NCBI RefSeq assembly: GCF_037042905.1
Contig: NC_087252.1
Span: 25,344,994-25,408,993, forward strand
Source: Lytechinus pictus
Lineage: Eukaryota > Echinodermata > Echinoidea > Temnopleuroida > Toxopneustidae
DNA: 64,000 nucleotides
Direction of reading: 5' to 3'
Below are positions 46,001 to 58,589 of this stretch, piece after piece. Below the pieces are notes generated by a model. The model searched no databases. It was not told the DNA's origin and saw only the letters and a program-made list of their open reading frames with translations. Position numbers and translations under genes: made by a program. How positions within the stretch are numbered: the stretch's first letter is position 1; each line of letters starts with the position of its first letter.

Positions 46001-47378
46001 TTGGATGACTGATTAGGTGATGACTCACAACCTTCTGCCAAGAAATTGTCAGGGGGAGGGGTCTTCTTGTTGGGTGTCGGGGATTTCCCTTTATCTGGGG
46101 TGGGGGATATCCCTTCGTCTAAGGTGGGGGAATTCCCTCTGTCTGGGGTGGGGGAATTCCCTCGGATGGGCGAGCTTGCCCCACAAACACCTACTTGGTC
46201 CTGGACGGTCTGAGTGCTGGCAACATCCAAGGATTGCAGCTCTGAAGTCTTGTCTATGGATTGGTCCGACTTTTGAAGATTCTCCAAAGGGTATGGAGAA
46301 TTGGGGTCAGTGTCACTTGAGCTACAGGAAGATGAAATCTCTGATGACTGTGTGTGATCATTTACTGCAGGAATAAGATAAAAAGTACATTGTAATAATA
46401 ATATACAATTATTAATATATAAATTCTATTATTTAATAAATAATAATATAGGGCCTAAATCTATGAATTGTTTGTCAAAACGGCACTTAGTAATTTCTCA
46501 CAAAGCTACGTCATATTGAAGTGGTTCAATGGTCAAGCCTATTGTATTTGCAGTGTTTACGAATGGATAGACATGAAATCGGTCTGGTGAGAAACCTCTC
46601 TTCTTTTTTTTTTTTTGGGGGGGGGGACATAGAAACTTCATAGAATCATACGCATTGGGTGTATAAATGTATGCAATTTAATAAAATTTTAAACTAAAAA
46701 AATAGAATGTCCATTTCTGAAGGGAATTCCCTTCTTGGGTATTATCTTCTCCGGCAGTCCCGCAATGAAATGACAATATCAAAATCATATTTTTAAAATA
46801 TCATCACGGAGTCCTCTCTATACATGCTCTAGCCCTAACTTCCGAAGTTAAATTTTGTTAGGCGGCCTAACTAACATTAGTTATTTAACTTATTACAACA
46901 TTAGAAAAGTAGAACCATATTATTCTAGAATAGATCTAACAAAGTTAAGTTAACGTACTTAGACTCTACACTACAGTACAGATTCAGTACCGGTTGGTTA
47001 TTTCAGATATTTTTATTGTCCAATTGCAATGGACTAGTACAAATGGAAATTAAATTCGTTCGCACAAAATAATACACAAACACAGGGCAACATACGATTG
47101 AAAGATCCATAATAAATGAATATTTCCAGCAATTCATACGCGGCTCAAGTTCAAGATGAGCGACTCGCAACGCAAGCAGGGTCAGAGAACTGCTCGCCGC
47201 CAGCCACACCTCAGCTGAGCCCCGGGGCGCGGGGTCCACCTCACTTCCATCCACTCCAGCGCTGCTCAGTTTAGCTCCCACTCTTTCTCACTTTCCATCA
47301 CTATCACAGCATAAATACCGAAAAATAATCCAAAATAAATCAAGATCAAATACGTGACTCACGATTTTCAACATCCAT
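43069..47378 (-). CDS. C2H2 zinc-finger protein, 10 fingers, acidic N-terminus
   Basis: Four coding exons (47378-47363, 46364-45742, 45390-45264, 44360-43069) total 2058 nt (685 aa plus stop), with GT/AG borders and matching phases. The first exon contributes only MDVEN plus one base. Residues 6-213 are Ser/Pro-rich with a GNSPTPDxG-type repeat (46077-46168, four units of about 30 bp). Exon 3 encodes a very acidic patch (DNSDDEDVDIVDDMEEADW). Ten C2H2 fingers follow at about residues 311-641, from LHCPDCEQTF to FMCSECCMTF; finger 7 (FPCLHCGKTF) lacks a normal second histidine. A Ser/Pro-rich tail ends in IKAEPQ, which resembles a SUMO site (IKAE). The likely role is transcriptional regulation in the nucleus; the ortholog is not recognised. 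Confidence 0.88.
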
Positions 47379-49380
47379 AACAAAAGAAAATTGCAAATTT
47401 CACGGGAATCCATAATTTCCTACACACAAATAGATCATCCAGCTACACGATCACATTGCGAAATACACACTGTAAAATCGCATGTAAACAGCTGACTGAC
47501 GGAAATTTCCCAAACTTTTCAGCTGGCCCGTCAGCTGTACGCTCGAATAGGCACGTCATCGATTACGGATTACGTGTAATATAACAAGCGAATATATTAT
47601 ATACTCGCTACTCGCAAAAATATCAAATATATCAACTAAATAACAAACTACATACAAATCTACCCCTTTAAAACGTTCATTTAGATAATTTATTATAGGT
47701 AATTACCAAGTACATCAGTAATGCAGTCCAGAAACTTTGTGATATAATAATCGAGACTCAGAGTAATATATTGGTGACTTCAGCTTTGGCAGTATATTCA
47801 TTTTCAAAACCGGTTAGTACTGGATAGTAGACAGAGTAGAAGCGAAGCTTGATGAGACCGGTTTGGAGGCTGCTGGGTTGTCATCAAGTTTTGTTCTAGT
47901 TCAAAAGTTTGTTCAAGCAAATTCGATTTCCAGGTTCTATTATGATTGAGACTCTATTGTAAAATATTTGAGAATGAATGTTATAAGCTACGTGAAGATT
48001 ATAATTTATTATTGCAAGGTAAACATGAACATTACAATATATGTAATGTCTATTATGTAGACCTCTTAGGCCTATTTTATTTTTCTATTTTCATTCATCT
48101 TTCTCCATTGCGTTAGCAGTTTTTGATCATTATTTATTCTTATTCTGGGAACCTATGCTTGCAAGCTATATGCTGTTTTTAATAGGTTCCTCCTATTTTC
48201 CGTTATTCAAATTTATTATGTTCTTATTTACTCAAGATGTATGTATTAGTGGGAATGTTAAACAGCATAAATTTCATTTCATTTTATCTATTGGTTTCCG
48301 TTTCACAATTTTTGAACATAACATAACAAAGTGATATTACAAAACCTAGTATCACAACATAATTATAGATTTGGTGAACACAATTTAAAAACTTAAGCTT
48401 GATTTTTGTAATTTAGAGTAAAAACGGAGGGACTTGCCAAAAAAAGCAAAGCTTGCATGAAAGGCAGCCCCTAAACGGCTAAGTTTAATTTACACACACA
48501 GACCCCCCCCCCAAAAAAAAAAAGTTCGTATCAATAATAGTAATTGTCTATTTACACTTTCCAAAACAAACATATGAAAAATGCGTAAAAATAAATATTG
48601 ATAACCAATAGGAGAGAGGGGCTGTAGAGATGGGGGAGGGGGTAAGAGTGCAGTGCGACTAATTAACGGAAATAAGGCGAGCAGCAGGAGCAGGTACTTT
48701 GGCGAGTTGCATTTGAAAAAAAAAACTAAATATAATATACGCTTATATCATAGAGCTATCTGTAATAGCTCTATGCTTATATATTCGTATACAAAAACAA
48801 GCAGTACATAGGCCTATGACATGTACACATAAAAAACATATATATGTCTACGTATACAATCATACATACGTATACAAATAATGAGTAAAGTTAAATCAAT
48901 TAATCAGATTGACCCGTTAGTGAGTATTGTAAAATTAACTTTTTTTCAGTTTGCGTTTGAAATTATTTACATTAGAGGATTCTTTACAATATTGAGGCAG
49001 AGAATTTTAATAAATCTAGTCAAATAAAAAACGGGACTGGAATCTGAGTATGAGAAGAATTATCTAACCCTGGAAAAATGTAATTCTGAACAAAAAAAAA
49101 CCATGGGCCTATATGTATTTGAACTAATAATCTGGGATATTACTTGACGTGCATACAAAAATAGGCCTGGAATCTGAATGAAAAGATGATTTATAATCCC
49201 TGGAAAATTTGAATGAAAAAAAAAACAGATGACATGACAGGCTATTATGATGCAACATGAATGATTAGAGAGGCCAATATCATTCAACTATGCCCAGGGT
49301 CCAAACAACACATGAATAATAGTATTTAAAAAAAAAGATTTGGAATCCTCCAGCTCTGAGATGGGATAGGTCATTAAGGC
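47379..49380. other. Spacer upstream of the minus-strand zinc-finger gene
   Basis: The first 180 bp should contain its 5' UTR and promoter. Beyond that I see only AT-rich DNA and a short hairpin near 48755-48775 (ATAGAGCTAT / ATAGCTCTAT). Confidence 0.4.
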
Positions 49381-51846
49381 CGATGATAAAAAATAATGAC
49401 TGGTTAGCTCCAGCCCGCGCCCTCGATCGTAATATATTTCAGGGCCGCGAAGTAAAACTGCACTCTTATTGGTTCATCAAACGCTACGTCATGTTGAATG
49501 ATAACATAGCCTTACTTTGTAGTCTTTTTTTTGTCAAGCCAAAATCATTTCCATGCGATCGAAGAGATATACTAGGGAACGCGACTTAGCCTTGCTCCGT
49601 ACCCTCCCGCCCATAACGTAAACGTGTTCGACTGACAAAGACTATGCTGAAACAACCCAATATTTACCCTACTAGTTCGTACGAAGTCCTTCTTGATATT
49701 TCTATCAACAATTTCGGTTATAAGTTATATCTAATTCGAGAGTATTGTAGATTATAAGAAAATATCATTTTCATACACCGGAATGATTCGTGTTCTGCAG
49801 TTATTATTCTTACAAACTGGTCATTCTAACACAATTGATACCAAAGTAATTAGAATAACTATTCCGGAGGTCTGGATTAACAGCGAGCAACACGTGCGTG
49901 ATGGAAAATTACCGTACAGAATGAACGTCCTTTCACATGTAGTGTGTGCGTGAACGAGGAGAATTACTATCAGCGCTGGAATGATTATAATCGATTATGA
50001 CCTATTTATCAGGACAACAATCCGTAGTCTCAATTTCCATACTTATACTTGACTGTACAGAAGCTTAATAAGTTAAGTTTCATAGGGTCTTTTTAATGAA
50101 AACTTACGAAAAAACAAAACAAGTACAGTTTATGCACAGTTATATTTAGTGACATTCAAACAGAAACTATCGGCTGAAAAGACATTAGTATTATGATTTA
50201 TCATTCGAAAGTAGGTAGGTAGGCTTATTATATAGGGTTAAAAAACTAAGAGACTAGGAATCTCTGTTTTTATATACATGTACATATAATAAACTGTTTC
50301 ATTGATTTTTGTGATCTGCTTAAGTCAGACAATCACTAACATTAATTACATTACTACAAGACGACGAAAAAATAACATGATAATTACACAGTGGCCGCGG
50401 AAGCGGGGGGGGGGGGGGGGGGGCTTCAGCCCCCCACTTTTTCCAAAACCGTCAGCCCCCCCCCCCCACTTTGAAAACTGTTCCGCGGCCCATGTTATAG
50501 CATGGACCTATTACTCCATGGTTATAGTAATATTGCTATCGTTACTATAATTTTTTTTATGTGAGAAGGGACTCGTAGAGGCCTAGTAGGCCCTTCTGAC
50601 ACTAAATCTTAAAAAATTGGCTGAATTTTTTTTTGTCTCCAGTTTATTTTCATAACTGATAAAAGTTATTAAAGTGAAATATAAAAATGAATAGATTAAA
50701 TACGTGAATCTAATTTTTTATAAGAACAAAAAAAAATTCAAAATTAATACTTCCACCGGGTTATATTTATTTTTCAAAATTCGTTAATCAATGTCTAATA
50801 ATCCTGGCTAATGATTTGTCAAAGGCATGGAAATTATTTATTCTAGATTATTTTAATCAAGTAGTTTAAAAGCTGTATTTTTTTTTATATTAGATCAAAA
50901 CAAAACATAAGCCTACATCGTTAATACAAAAAAAATAAATGAAAAAGAAAATACTTATTCTTATATTATTCTTATATTATTCTCCGTCCTACAAGTATTT
51001 TCCAACAAGCCGCTGTTCAGTCGTAGCCTTAACCAATTACATATATTTTTTTTCTGAATGAGTTAAATAATAGGTTTATGCTTTGGAACGATATTTTTAT
51101 TCAATAGTCCTGCGCATATAGTTAATCACAAAGCATTTCTGGGAAGGGCCGCTGTGCCCCCCCCCCCTCCCGATGAATGCACCTCCGCACTTCCGGAAGG
51201 AAACGCTTCATTTATTTTTCATAAAAAAGCAAGGTCATCAGACTTTTTTAAAGGAATTGACAGCGATTACCCTTTCCTTGGCGGCAATGCTTTTTTTTTA
51301 ACAGCGAGAATGTTATTATTTTTTTAAATCTTACATATTGTCTTTTTCTATTCTTTATTCTATTGGTGCTTATTATATATGAAAAACAAAACATTAGGGG
51401 GGGGGGCCGGCCCGCAGACTATAAACTTTGAGCTCTCACCAGGGTGATCCTACGGGTGTCGATTTGTGTTGTGAATCTATGATTGTCCAAGGGGGGGGGG
51501 GGGATGATCTATTGTTTCATGATCCCCACCCCCACTCGGATAGAGGGGGGGGGGCGGGGGACCTATTTCCACATTTCCTTTAGATTTCTATTTAAAATTA
51601 TATATCATTTTGTCTACAAAATGTGTCATATTTCATGATTGACGTTGTTGAATATAATTATAATGACAATGACTCTGTATCGTAAATATTTTGTTGACTG
51701 AAAATGATTTGTTTCAATATTTATGTCATTTCTGTTTGAAATAAAATCTGAATCTGAAAAAAAAAATAGTATGAAGTCACGGATCGACACCAGTGCTATA
51801 TTGTCAACATAATTTCCTACTTTTTGTCAGATTTGGGGGATTTTTC
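49381..51846. other. Spacer with G/C-run fragments
   Basis: 50391-50492 has GTGGCCGCGGAAGC, a G19 run (50405-50423), CTTCAGCCCCCCACTTTTTC and a closing GTTCCGCGGCCCATG. These look like the two ends of a deleted element. Further G runs lie at 51393-51400, 51490-51502 and 51545-51552. No gene seen. Confidence 0.45.
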
Positions 51847-52295
51847 CCCGGGGGGGGGGGGGGCAGTAAAATATTTAGCTGTACACACGCGTGACCAAAG
51901 AAAACGCGTTTAAAGGGGTGTTTTTTCAGTTTTGGACGCGGTCCGCGCGTGGACTCGTTAATAAAAAACACCGATTTTCAAGAAAAAGGGTGGTTTTGAA
52001 AGACTGGTCAATGGTCAATCGCGGGGTCAAACGTATTTAGGGTATGTTTTTTTTCTCCAAAGATTTTTTTTAAGACTAGCCAAACGTGTTTAGGGTATTT
52101 TTTCCAAAGCTTTTTCCCCGAGGTCATATTTTGGCGACATCTTGTTTAGGGGCCAAAATGTGTAAATAAAGCCCGCGAAAAACTTGTTTAGGGGATTATT
52201 TTGCGCACAGAGAAAAACTCGTTTAGAGGGTGTTTGGAAATTTCTTGGTCACGCGTGTGTACAGCAATATATTTGACTACCCCCCCCCCCCCGGG
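51847..52295. mobile_element. hAT-like MITE with poly-G/poly-C ends, copy 2
   Basis: 449 bp, flanked by GATTTTTC at 51839-51846 and 52296-52303. It starts CCCGGGG with a G run and GGCAGTAAAATATTTAGC, and ends AATATATTTGACTACCCCC with a C run and GGGG. It shares its interior with 27629-28456, lacks the 268-bp insert, and so shows the intact structure. Confidence 0.85.
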
Positions 52296-52303
52296 GATTT
52301 TTC

Positions 52304-53021
52304 GTTGATTTGTTTATTTTGTGTTAAATCCCTGCACTCAGAAGGCCCCAACTATCAACCTGACTTTCAACAGTTCGGAAGAGGGCGCTATTGAGAAATG
52401 GCCCATACGGATTATTGATTATCATCTGCTCAAACACGCTCAATTCGCTAATATATTTAAGAATCCAAGCTTGTACAAAATAATTATTCGGATGTTAGCT
52501 AAACGAGATGATCACGTTTAAATTATTTTTTTAAATCTCACACAAAATATGGTTTTGTGAATATCAAGAAAACATAATCAGAAGTTTCCATTAGAAACTA
52601 GTCAAATATGACTAGAATAACAGTTGCACCCAGCTGACCCTATTACTAGTCATTTCTACAGATTTTTTTTAGTGTGCTCACTCCTCTCTAATATGGCTAT
52701 TGTTCATACAATATGGAGATATAGGCCTGTTTTCATGATTGTTAAGAGAAAAATATTCGATTTCACTTTTTTGTAATAAAGTCAATCAATGTCAATGTTC
52801 ATAATTCAGCTTTTCGTTCATGCATGCAGACCCACTATTTTTTAAAGCAAGTTGCTTCATATAAGCGACCTATATACAATTTATGTTTAAATTTGATTTT
52901 AAAAATACCCTCACACGTGTATTTGATTCTATGTTTCCTCTTAATCGGTCAATAATTTTTTTAACCACACTAGACAATCTAACAAATTTCATTTACCCCG
53001 TCTTAGAACTTTATTGGTACA
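52304..53021. other. Spacer without recognised content
   Basis: A 66-codon open frame (52321-52521) has no recognisable domain. Otherwise AT-rich. Confidence 0.4.
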
Positions 53022-53246
53022 CTCTAAAAACACTGAGTAAAATTTTACCCAGCATTGGGTAGAAAGGGATCATGCATGTTTGCTGTGTATTTTTTTTACC
53101 CCATATTGGGCAAAATGCATGTTTTAAGAGTTAATTTCACCGCAACATTGCGTAAAATTTACAAAATATTTGGTATCTTTTTACCCAACCAACATGCATG
53201 TTCCCATTTTACCAAATATTGGGTAAACTTTTTTTAGAGTATAAAG
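53022..53246. mobile_element. MITE (ACACTGAGTAAAATTTTACC), copy 2
   Basis: Better preserved than 31688-31875: left end ACTCTAAAAACACTGAGTAA, right end GGGTAAACTTTTTTTAGAGT, with AACATGCATGTTCCC inside. Confidence 0.65.
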
Positions 53247-53261
53247 AGTACATTTATGTTC

Positions 53262-53390
53262 GATGGTCCTAGATTTTGGAACTCCCTCGGCAAGAGCCTA
53301 AAAATATAGCCCTTCTCTACATTATTTTAAAAGAAAAACCTACAGAGGTCTTCAAAACTAAATTTTCCACCTTATTTCCCCCTCACAGAC
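53262..53390 (+). mobile_element. LINE ORF2 C-terminal remnant
   Basis: Reads GPRFWNSLGKSL, a stop, then (further on) EVFKTKF. This matches the GPKLWNQLP...FKSQLKTYL region of the LINE at 5936-6375. Short and decayed. Confidence 0.5.
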
Positions 53391-54177
53391 CACAACTTAT
53401 TTTTATTCAATTGTCTTTGCCTTCAGAATATTAGTCAGCATATATCATGTATACCATTAACAAGTTGAAATTTATGCATTTTATACGACAACATAATCTG
53501 ATAATGGGGCATATTATACTAGTAACTTTTTAAGTCTTTGATCGATTTTCCTCAAACCTTCACCAATGTTTTTGGTTATCTTTTCTACTATTCTAGCAAT
53601 ATACTTTTTAGCCAGGAAGAACTTCCCCTTAAACAGGATAAGTCAAAATTATGTCTTACTAATCTCCTAAATAGCCCTCACTGTAAAAAAATAATAATAA
53701 AAAGTGACATTTTGTATTGAGTACCTGCTAAACTCACGCATGGTGCGAAGGTTCGTTAATATAGCATTGGCTTATATTGATATGTTCTTGACAAATTAGT
53801 TTGCTCAAAATTAAATTTCAATTTTTTTTCCAGAGGGATTTGGGGATGCTAGTGTGTTGTCTTCATCAATTTTAGGCCTATTCAATTCAATTCAATTACT
53901 TTAAATACTTTAAAACACTGGTTTTAGATCAAACCATTCAGGAGTTTCTTAATTATCAAATTGATATTATTTTGATTGATGTTTGAATTCCTCCCTTTTA
54001 TTCAAATGCACTTTATATTTGATATCCGCCTATGATCAGATATTGCCGGAGAAGTGATCACATCCATGAATATAAATACTTGTCCTCCTTTCTTTCCGCC
54101 CAGTCTTCATTTTTACCCCCCGGATTAGCTTTTTGTCTTTGCTTCTTTTTTTCATTCATGCTGAAATCCCTTTCAGA

Positions 54178-54222
54178 GTAATAATAATAATGATGATAAT
54201 AATAATAATAATAATAATAACC
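54178..54222. repeat. (TAA)n microsatellite
   Basis: TAATAATAATGATGATAATA-type run of about 45 bp with few interruptions. A second, cleaner run lies at 55301-55325. Confidence 0.85.
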
Positions 54223-54433
54223 AATTCTCTTCCCCCCGTTAAGCTTCATTTTATATAATTATGATAATCTATTTCTCTGTGACTCGCCTCTTTTACTTTC
54301 TCTTCCACGTGCAAATACATTTTTTTTTCTTCTCACACACTCCCCCTCAGCTCCCTCTCTCCTTCTCAAACACTCTCACACACACGCACATCTCCCCCAC
54401 ACACTTTGCACGCGTACAGAGTAACAAAAATAT

Positions 54434-54619
54434 CACGCTGTTTAAACACGTCACTCTAGCAACAAGTTGTTTAAAATTTTACACATTTTGGAAATTGTTT
54501 AAACGTTTTCAACATCTTGTTAAAAAAATAAACAACTTGTTTCGAACTTTAGATATATTGATGTTAGAGTGACGCGCATAAACAACCTGCTTGAAATTTT
54601 AAACAGCGTTTTAACAGTG
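54434..54619. mobile_element. MITE with CACGCTGTTTAAA ends
   Basis: CACGCTGTTTAAACACGTCA plus CTCTA on the left pairs with TTTTAAACAGCGTTTTAACA on the right, with GTTAGAGTGACGCGC inverted inside. The core has AACAAGTTGTTTAAAA words. Confidence 0.55.
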
Positions 54620-55644
54620 TACATCCACAAAAGCATTCCCACCTACATTCTCTATTTCTTCACGGAACATCTCACTGTCCATTAAATATCATCTCACGTT
54701 CTGTTCTTTTTATGTCTCTTTATTTTTCAATATCTACACCCCCATTACTCACGCTCCCCCGATCTCCCACCCTCCCCCTCCCCCACCTCGCTACAATTTT
54801 TCCCCTTCTCGAACTGACCCTCTCTCGTTTCAATTTCTATTAGACATATACAAATGCAAGAAAGTGAGAAATCAAATAGTTATTCTTATTTAATTGATTA
54901 CAATCACGATTATTAAACGTTTTTTTTTTGGTCGACAAGTTTAAGGCATGACCAAAGCCTGTTGAAGTAATATCCGAGTAACACCCCCGGTATACACCAG
55001 AATCCCGTAACACAAACCTTAGCAATGATCGTAGCACAGAATTTTACGATTGATCACATAAACTACAAATCAATACAAAATTCATAATTTACAGGAATAT
55101 TTGGATAATGGAACGGCAAGGGTGTAATACTACCTGATGGTGGCGTTATTATAGCAGAGTTACCTTTAGCAGACTGACCCCTTTCTATAATATTCTTCCT
55201 GCTTAATCGAATGCATTTCCCCCACTTTCGGTTGACGTTGAACGTGTTGAATGGTGACCCCGGATGGCGACTATAATTATGATTATAAGAACCCACGATG
55301 TAATAATAATAATAATAATAATAACGGCATATTTACCCAGGGTAGCCACTTCAGTTCCGAAAACTGTTCTTCCAGCGGTCCCTGCTATTATTGACGTATG
55401 CATCATTTCATGTTACCTTTTAATAATTTCGATATATCACTATTATCTTTCAATTTTCTATGTATAGAATTTACATATCCATTCTTCCCGCACCGTATAT
55501 GAATTAATTTAAAATCTGAAAATATTAGCATACGACCGCATTCTTTTTATTAAACACAACAAACAAATCACACGTATTTCGTTTCCCCACCAATTACATG
55601 AACTTGCGTCCGATATGACACACTTATACTCTCACCTTTGCCCC
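54620..55644. other. Spacer
   Basis: Pyrimidine-rich near 54700-54840, and an AT-rich remainder with a (TAA)n run at 55301-55325. No gene seen. Confidence 0.4.
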
Positions 55645-55648
55645 CAAT

Positions 55649-56132
55649 GTATGAGACGCCGATTGTACCAATATTATATAGAACAATTATTTGTTATATA
55701 ATCATTATTTAGTAAATAATAACTATTATTTATATATAATTTACATTTTATTTGTAAATAATTACTTTTATATAAAATAACATTTCTAATTATTTATATA
55801 TAATTCCAAGTAATACTTCATTATTTGTAAATAATAATAGTTCGACATTCCATTATTTATAAATAATGATTATTTGTTTTTCATTATTTATAAATAATGA
55901 TTATTTGATTTTTATTATTTATAAATAATGGAATGTCGAACTATTATTATTTACAAATAATGAAGTATTACTTGGAATTATATATAAATAATTAGAAATG
56001 TTATTTTATATAAAAGTAATTATTTACAAATAAAATGTAAATTATATATAAATAATAGTTATTATTTACTAAATAATGATTATATAACAAATAATTGTTC
56101 TATATAATATTGGTACAATCGGCGTCTCATAC
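55649..56132. mobile_element. 484-bp near-perfect AT-rich palindrome, CAAT-flanked
   Basis: The left arm starts GTATGAGACGCCGATTGTAC and the right arm ends with its exact complement. The arms run inward nearly base for base to a centre near 55890. The interior is built of ATTATTTATAAATAATGATT-like words. CAAT occurs at 55645-55648 and 56133-56136. It is a foldback MITE; the very high arm identity suggests a young insertion or continuing arm-to-arm conversion. Confidence 0.85.
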
Positions 56133-56205
56133 CAATGCGCCCTTCTTTTAGGTATTGTCTCATCATCCCCTCCTATTATGTCTGCCCCCAGGAGTTCTGA
56201 TTTTT

Positions 56206-58163
56206 TTAAAGGAGAAATATGTTGATTATGAATATGGCCTTATTATATATCAGTGGAAAGGTAATGATGTGAGGATTACCATTAGGTCATTCAAAAATAA
56301 CGAAAATAATACATAAGGTGGAAATCGCCGATTAAAAAGCGCTAAAATGCCTCTCCGAAATATGCCTCGCATCGGTCTCTGAATTGACTCGAATTTGATG
56401 ACGTCACTGTCTGTACGAGAGGCGTGATTGGCTCTCCCACGTCAAGCTCCACTTGCATGCAAAACCTGTTGCGAGGGTACGTTTTCTCCACACTGACACT
56501 GAATACTTCGATCATGAAATGAAAGAAAACCCAGAAATTTATCTAGATTTGGATTTTCAAATTGATGATTATGAAGATGAAGAGAATGATGATAAAGTTT
56601 CTAACTCTAGAAAAACAAAGTGACGTGGATGGTGGTAAATTAAGGGAATTACGCCGGTGATGATGAGTAAGACAATTCAACTTGCAAGCCGATTCGCTAC
56701 CAACGCATGCAGCTGCTAGCTGCACCGCGGGTCAAATCCATGAAAATGAATTCCATGCAGCATGACCACATCCAGACAGAGTCTCTTTCCTCTATCAACA
56801 ACATAATGAGAAGGAAAATAATAAAATAACTGTACTTACAAATAAGTGAATATATCCGAACCTAGGCTGAAGGTAAATCAACTCAAGGAATAGCAGCAGA
56901 CGATATGCACCGACGATGAATTTCACGTGGCTGGAATAGATTGTCACTCGTTCTGTTAGATAAAATTTATATCTCATTATTTTGACTAAATTACGAAACT
57001 CGGATAATTAGTATTCTACATAAAAATTAAGTAACACCTGGTACTATTTTTTGAATTACGATAAAATATTTTTGAAGCAAAGAAATTGAGGTAAATTAAA
57101 ATAAGATATAAAGGATCATCCACTTAGCCGCATGCGATTGTAAACAAACAATCAAAAGCACATGGCCAGCTTGCTCCATCCACTGAACTGAAAATACGTA
57201 TTTTCAGTTCAGTGGCTTGCTCGCCCATAGAGTTGGAGCGTAGCTTTATCCAATCTATGTGCTCGCCTTGCTGATTGTTTACAATCGAATGCGAGCTAGG
57301 CGGATGATCTTTTATATCTAATTTTAATTTACCTCATTTTCTTTGCTTCAAAAAGGTTTTATCGTAATTCAAGAAATAGTACCAGGTGTTACTTAATTTT
57401 TATGTAGAATACTAATCCTCCGAGTTTCGTAATTTAGTCAAAATAATGAGATAGAAATTTTATCTAACAGAACGAGTGACAATCTCCCAGCCACGTGAAA
57501 TTCATCGTCGGTGCATATCGTCTGCTGTTATTCCTTGAGTTGATTTACCTTCAGCCTAGGTTCGGATATATTCACTTGTTTGTAAGTACAGTTATATCAT
57601 TATTTTCATTCTCATTATGTTGTTGATAGAAGAAAGAGACTCTGTCTGGATGTGGTCGTGATGGAATTAATTTTCATGGATTTGACCCGCGGAGCAGCTA
57701 TCAGCTGCATGTGTTGGTAGCGAATCGGCATGCAAGTTGAATTGTCCGACTCATAATCACCGGCGTAATTCCCCTAATGTATACCTCTATCCACGTCACT
57801 TTGTTTTTCTAGAGCTAGAAACTTCATCATCATTCTCTTCATCTTCATAATCATCAATTTGAAAATCCTAATCTAGATAAAATTCTGGGTTTTCTTTCAT
57901 TTCGGGATCGAAGTATTCAGTGACAATGTGGAGAAAACGTACCCTCGCAACAGGTTTTGCATGCAAGTGGAGCTTCACGTTGGAGAGCCAATCACGCCTC
58001 TCGTACAGAAAGTGACGTCATAAAAAATCCCCAATTTCGCGGACGTAATTCTGCGTGTTTGAAGCATTCAGAGAGAGAACTTTAAACTATCAATTAACTG
58101 AGTTCCATCGGTCTCCATGATAAATGATTTACACCATCGTGTTCTCCTTATTTTCTCCTTTAA
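56206..58163. mobile_element. 2-kb TTAA-flanked foldback element with 0.8-kb arms
   Basis: TTAA at 56206-56209 and 58160-58163; ends AGGAGAAA and TTTTCTCCT. The arms, about 56395-57180 and 57215-58020, are inverted copies joined by a perfect 34-bp palindrome at 57181-57214. The left arm has a frame open for about 79 codons, ending at a TGA near 56623, with an acidic FQIDDYEDEENDD stretch. The right arm carries the same frame interrupted by TAG. TTAA and AGG ends fit Kolobok-like elements. Confidence 0.8.
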
Positions 58164-58589
58164 TTTGATATATGATTCTCCATTTTTACGATTTTCAATA
58201 TAGTTCTACTTTAACGATTGATTGCATTGAACATAATGTACCAGGGGCTGCGGAATGGATTTGATTTAATGTGGGGAACTGAGCATGCAACGAAATCACA
58301 ATCAGATAGTCATTTTAAGGTTTTATACACATTTCTTAAAAAAAAGAAAAAAAAGTGGTGGTGCTGAGCACATCACCCCTTCTCCCAGGTAAATCCGCAG
58401 CCCCTATTTACAATCAATCTTAAATATGAACTGCAAGATAAAAAATCACCAAGATTTGTGTTACCGGCCTCAAACATGCATAAATTCCATATTTCAACCT
58501 CAATGCCAGTCATTGCTTTTGACATCGCCTTGATTATGGTTGTGCTGATAAAAAGATTAGGAGTTTTAGAGACTCACACAAACAGAGAT

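Noticed and set aside
47003-47281. Alternative first exon of the minus-strand zinc-finger gene
   Set aside because: A frame starting MGAKLSSAG lies in the GC-richer part of intron 1, but I found no in-frame donor joining it to exon 2.
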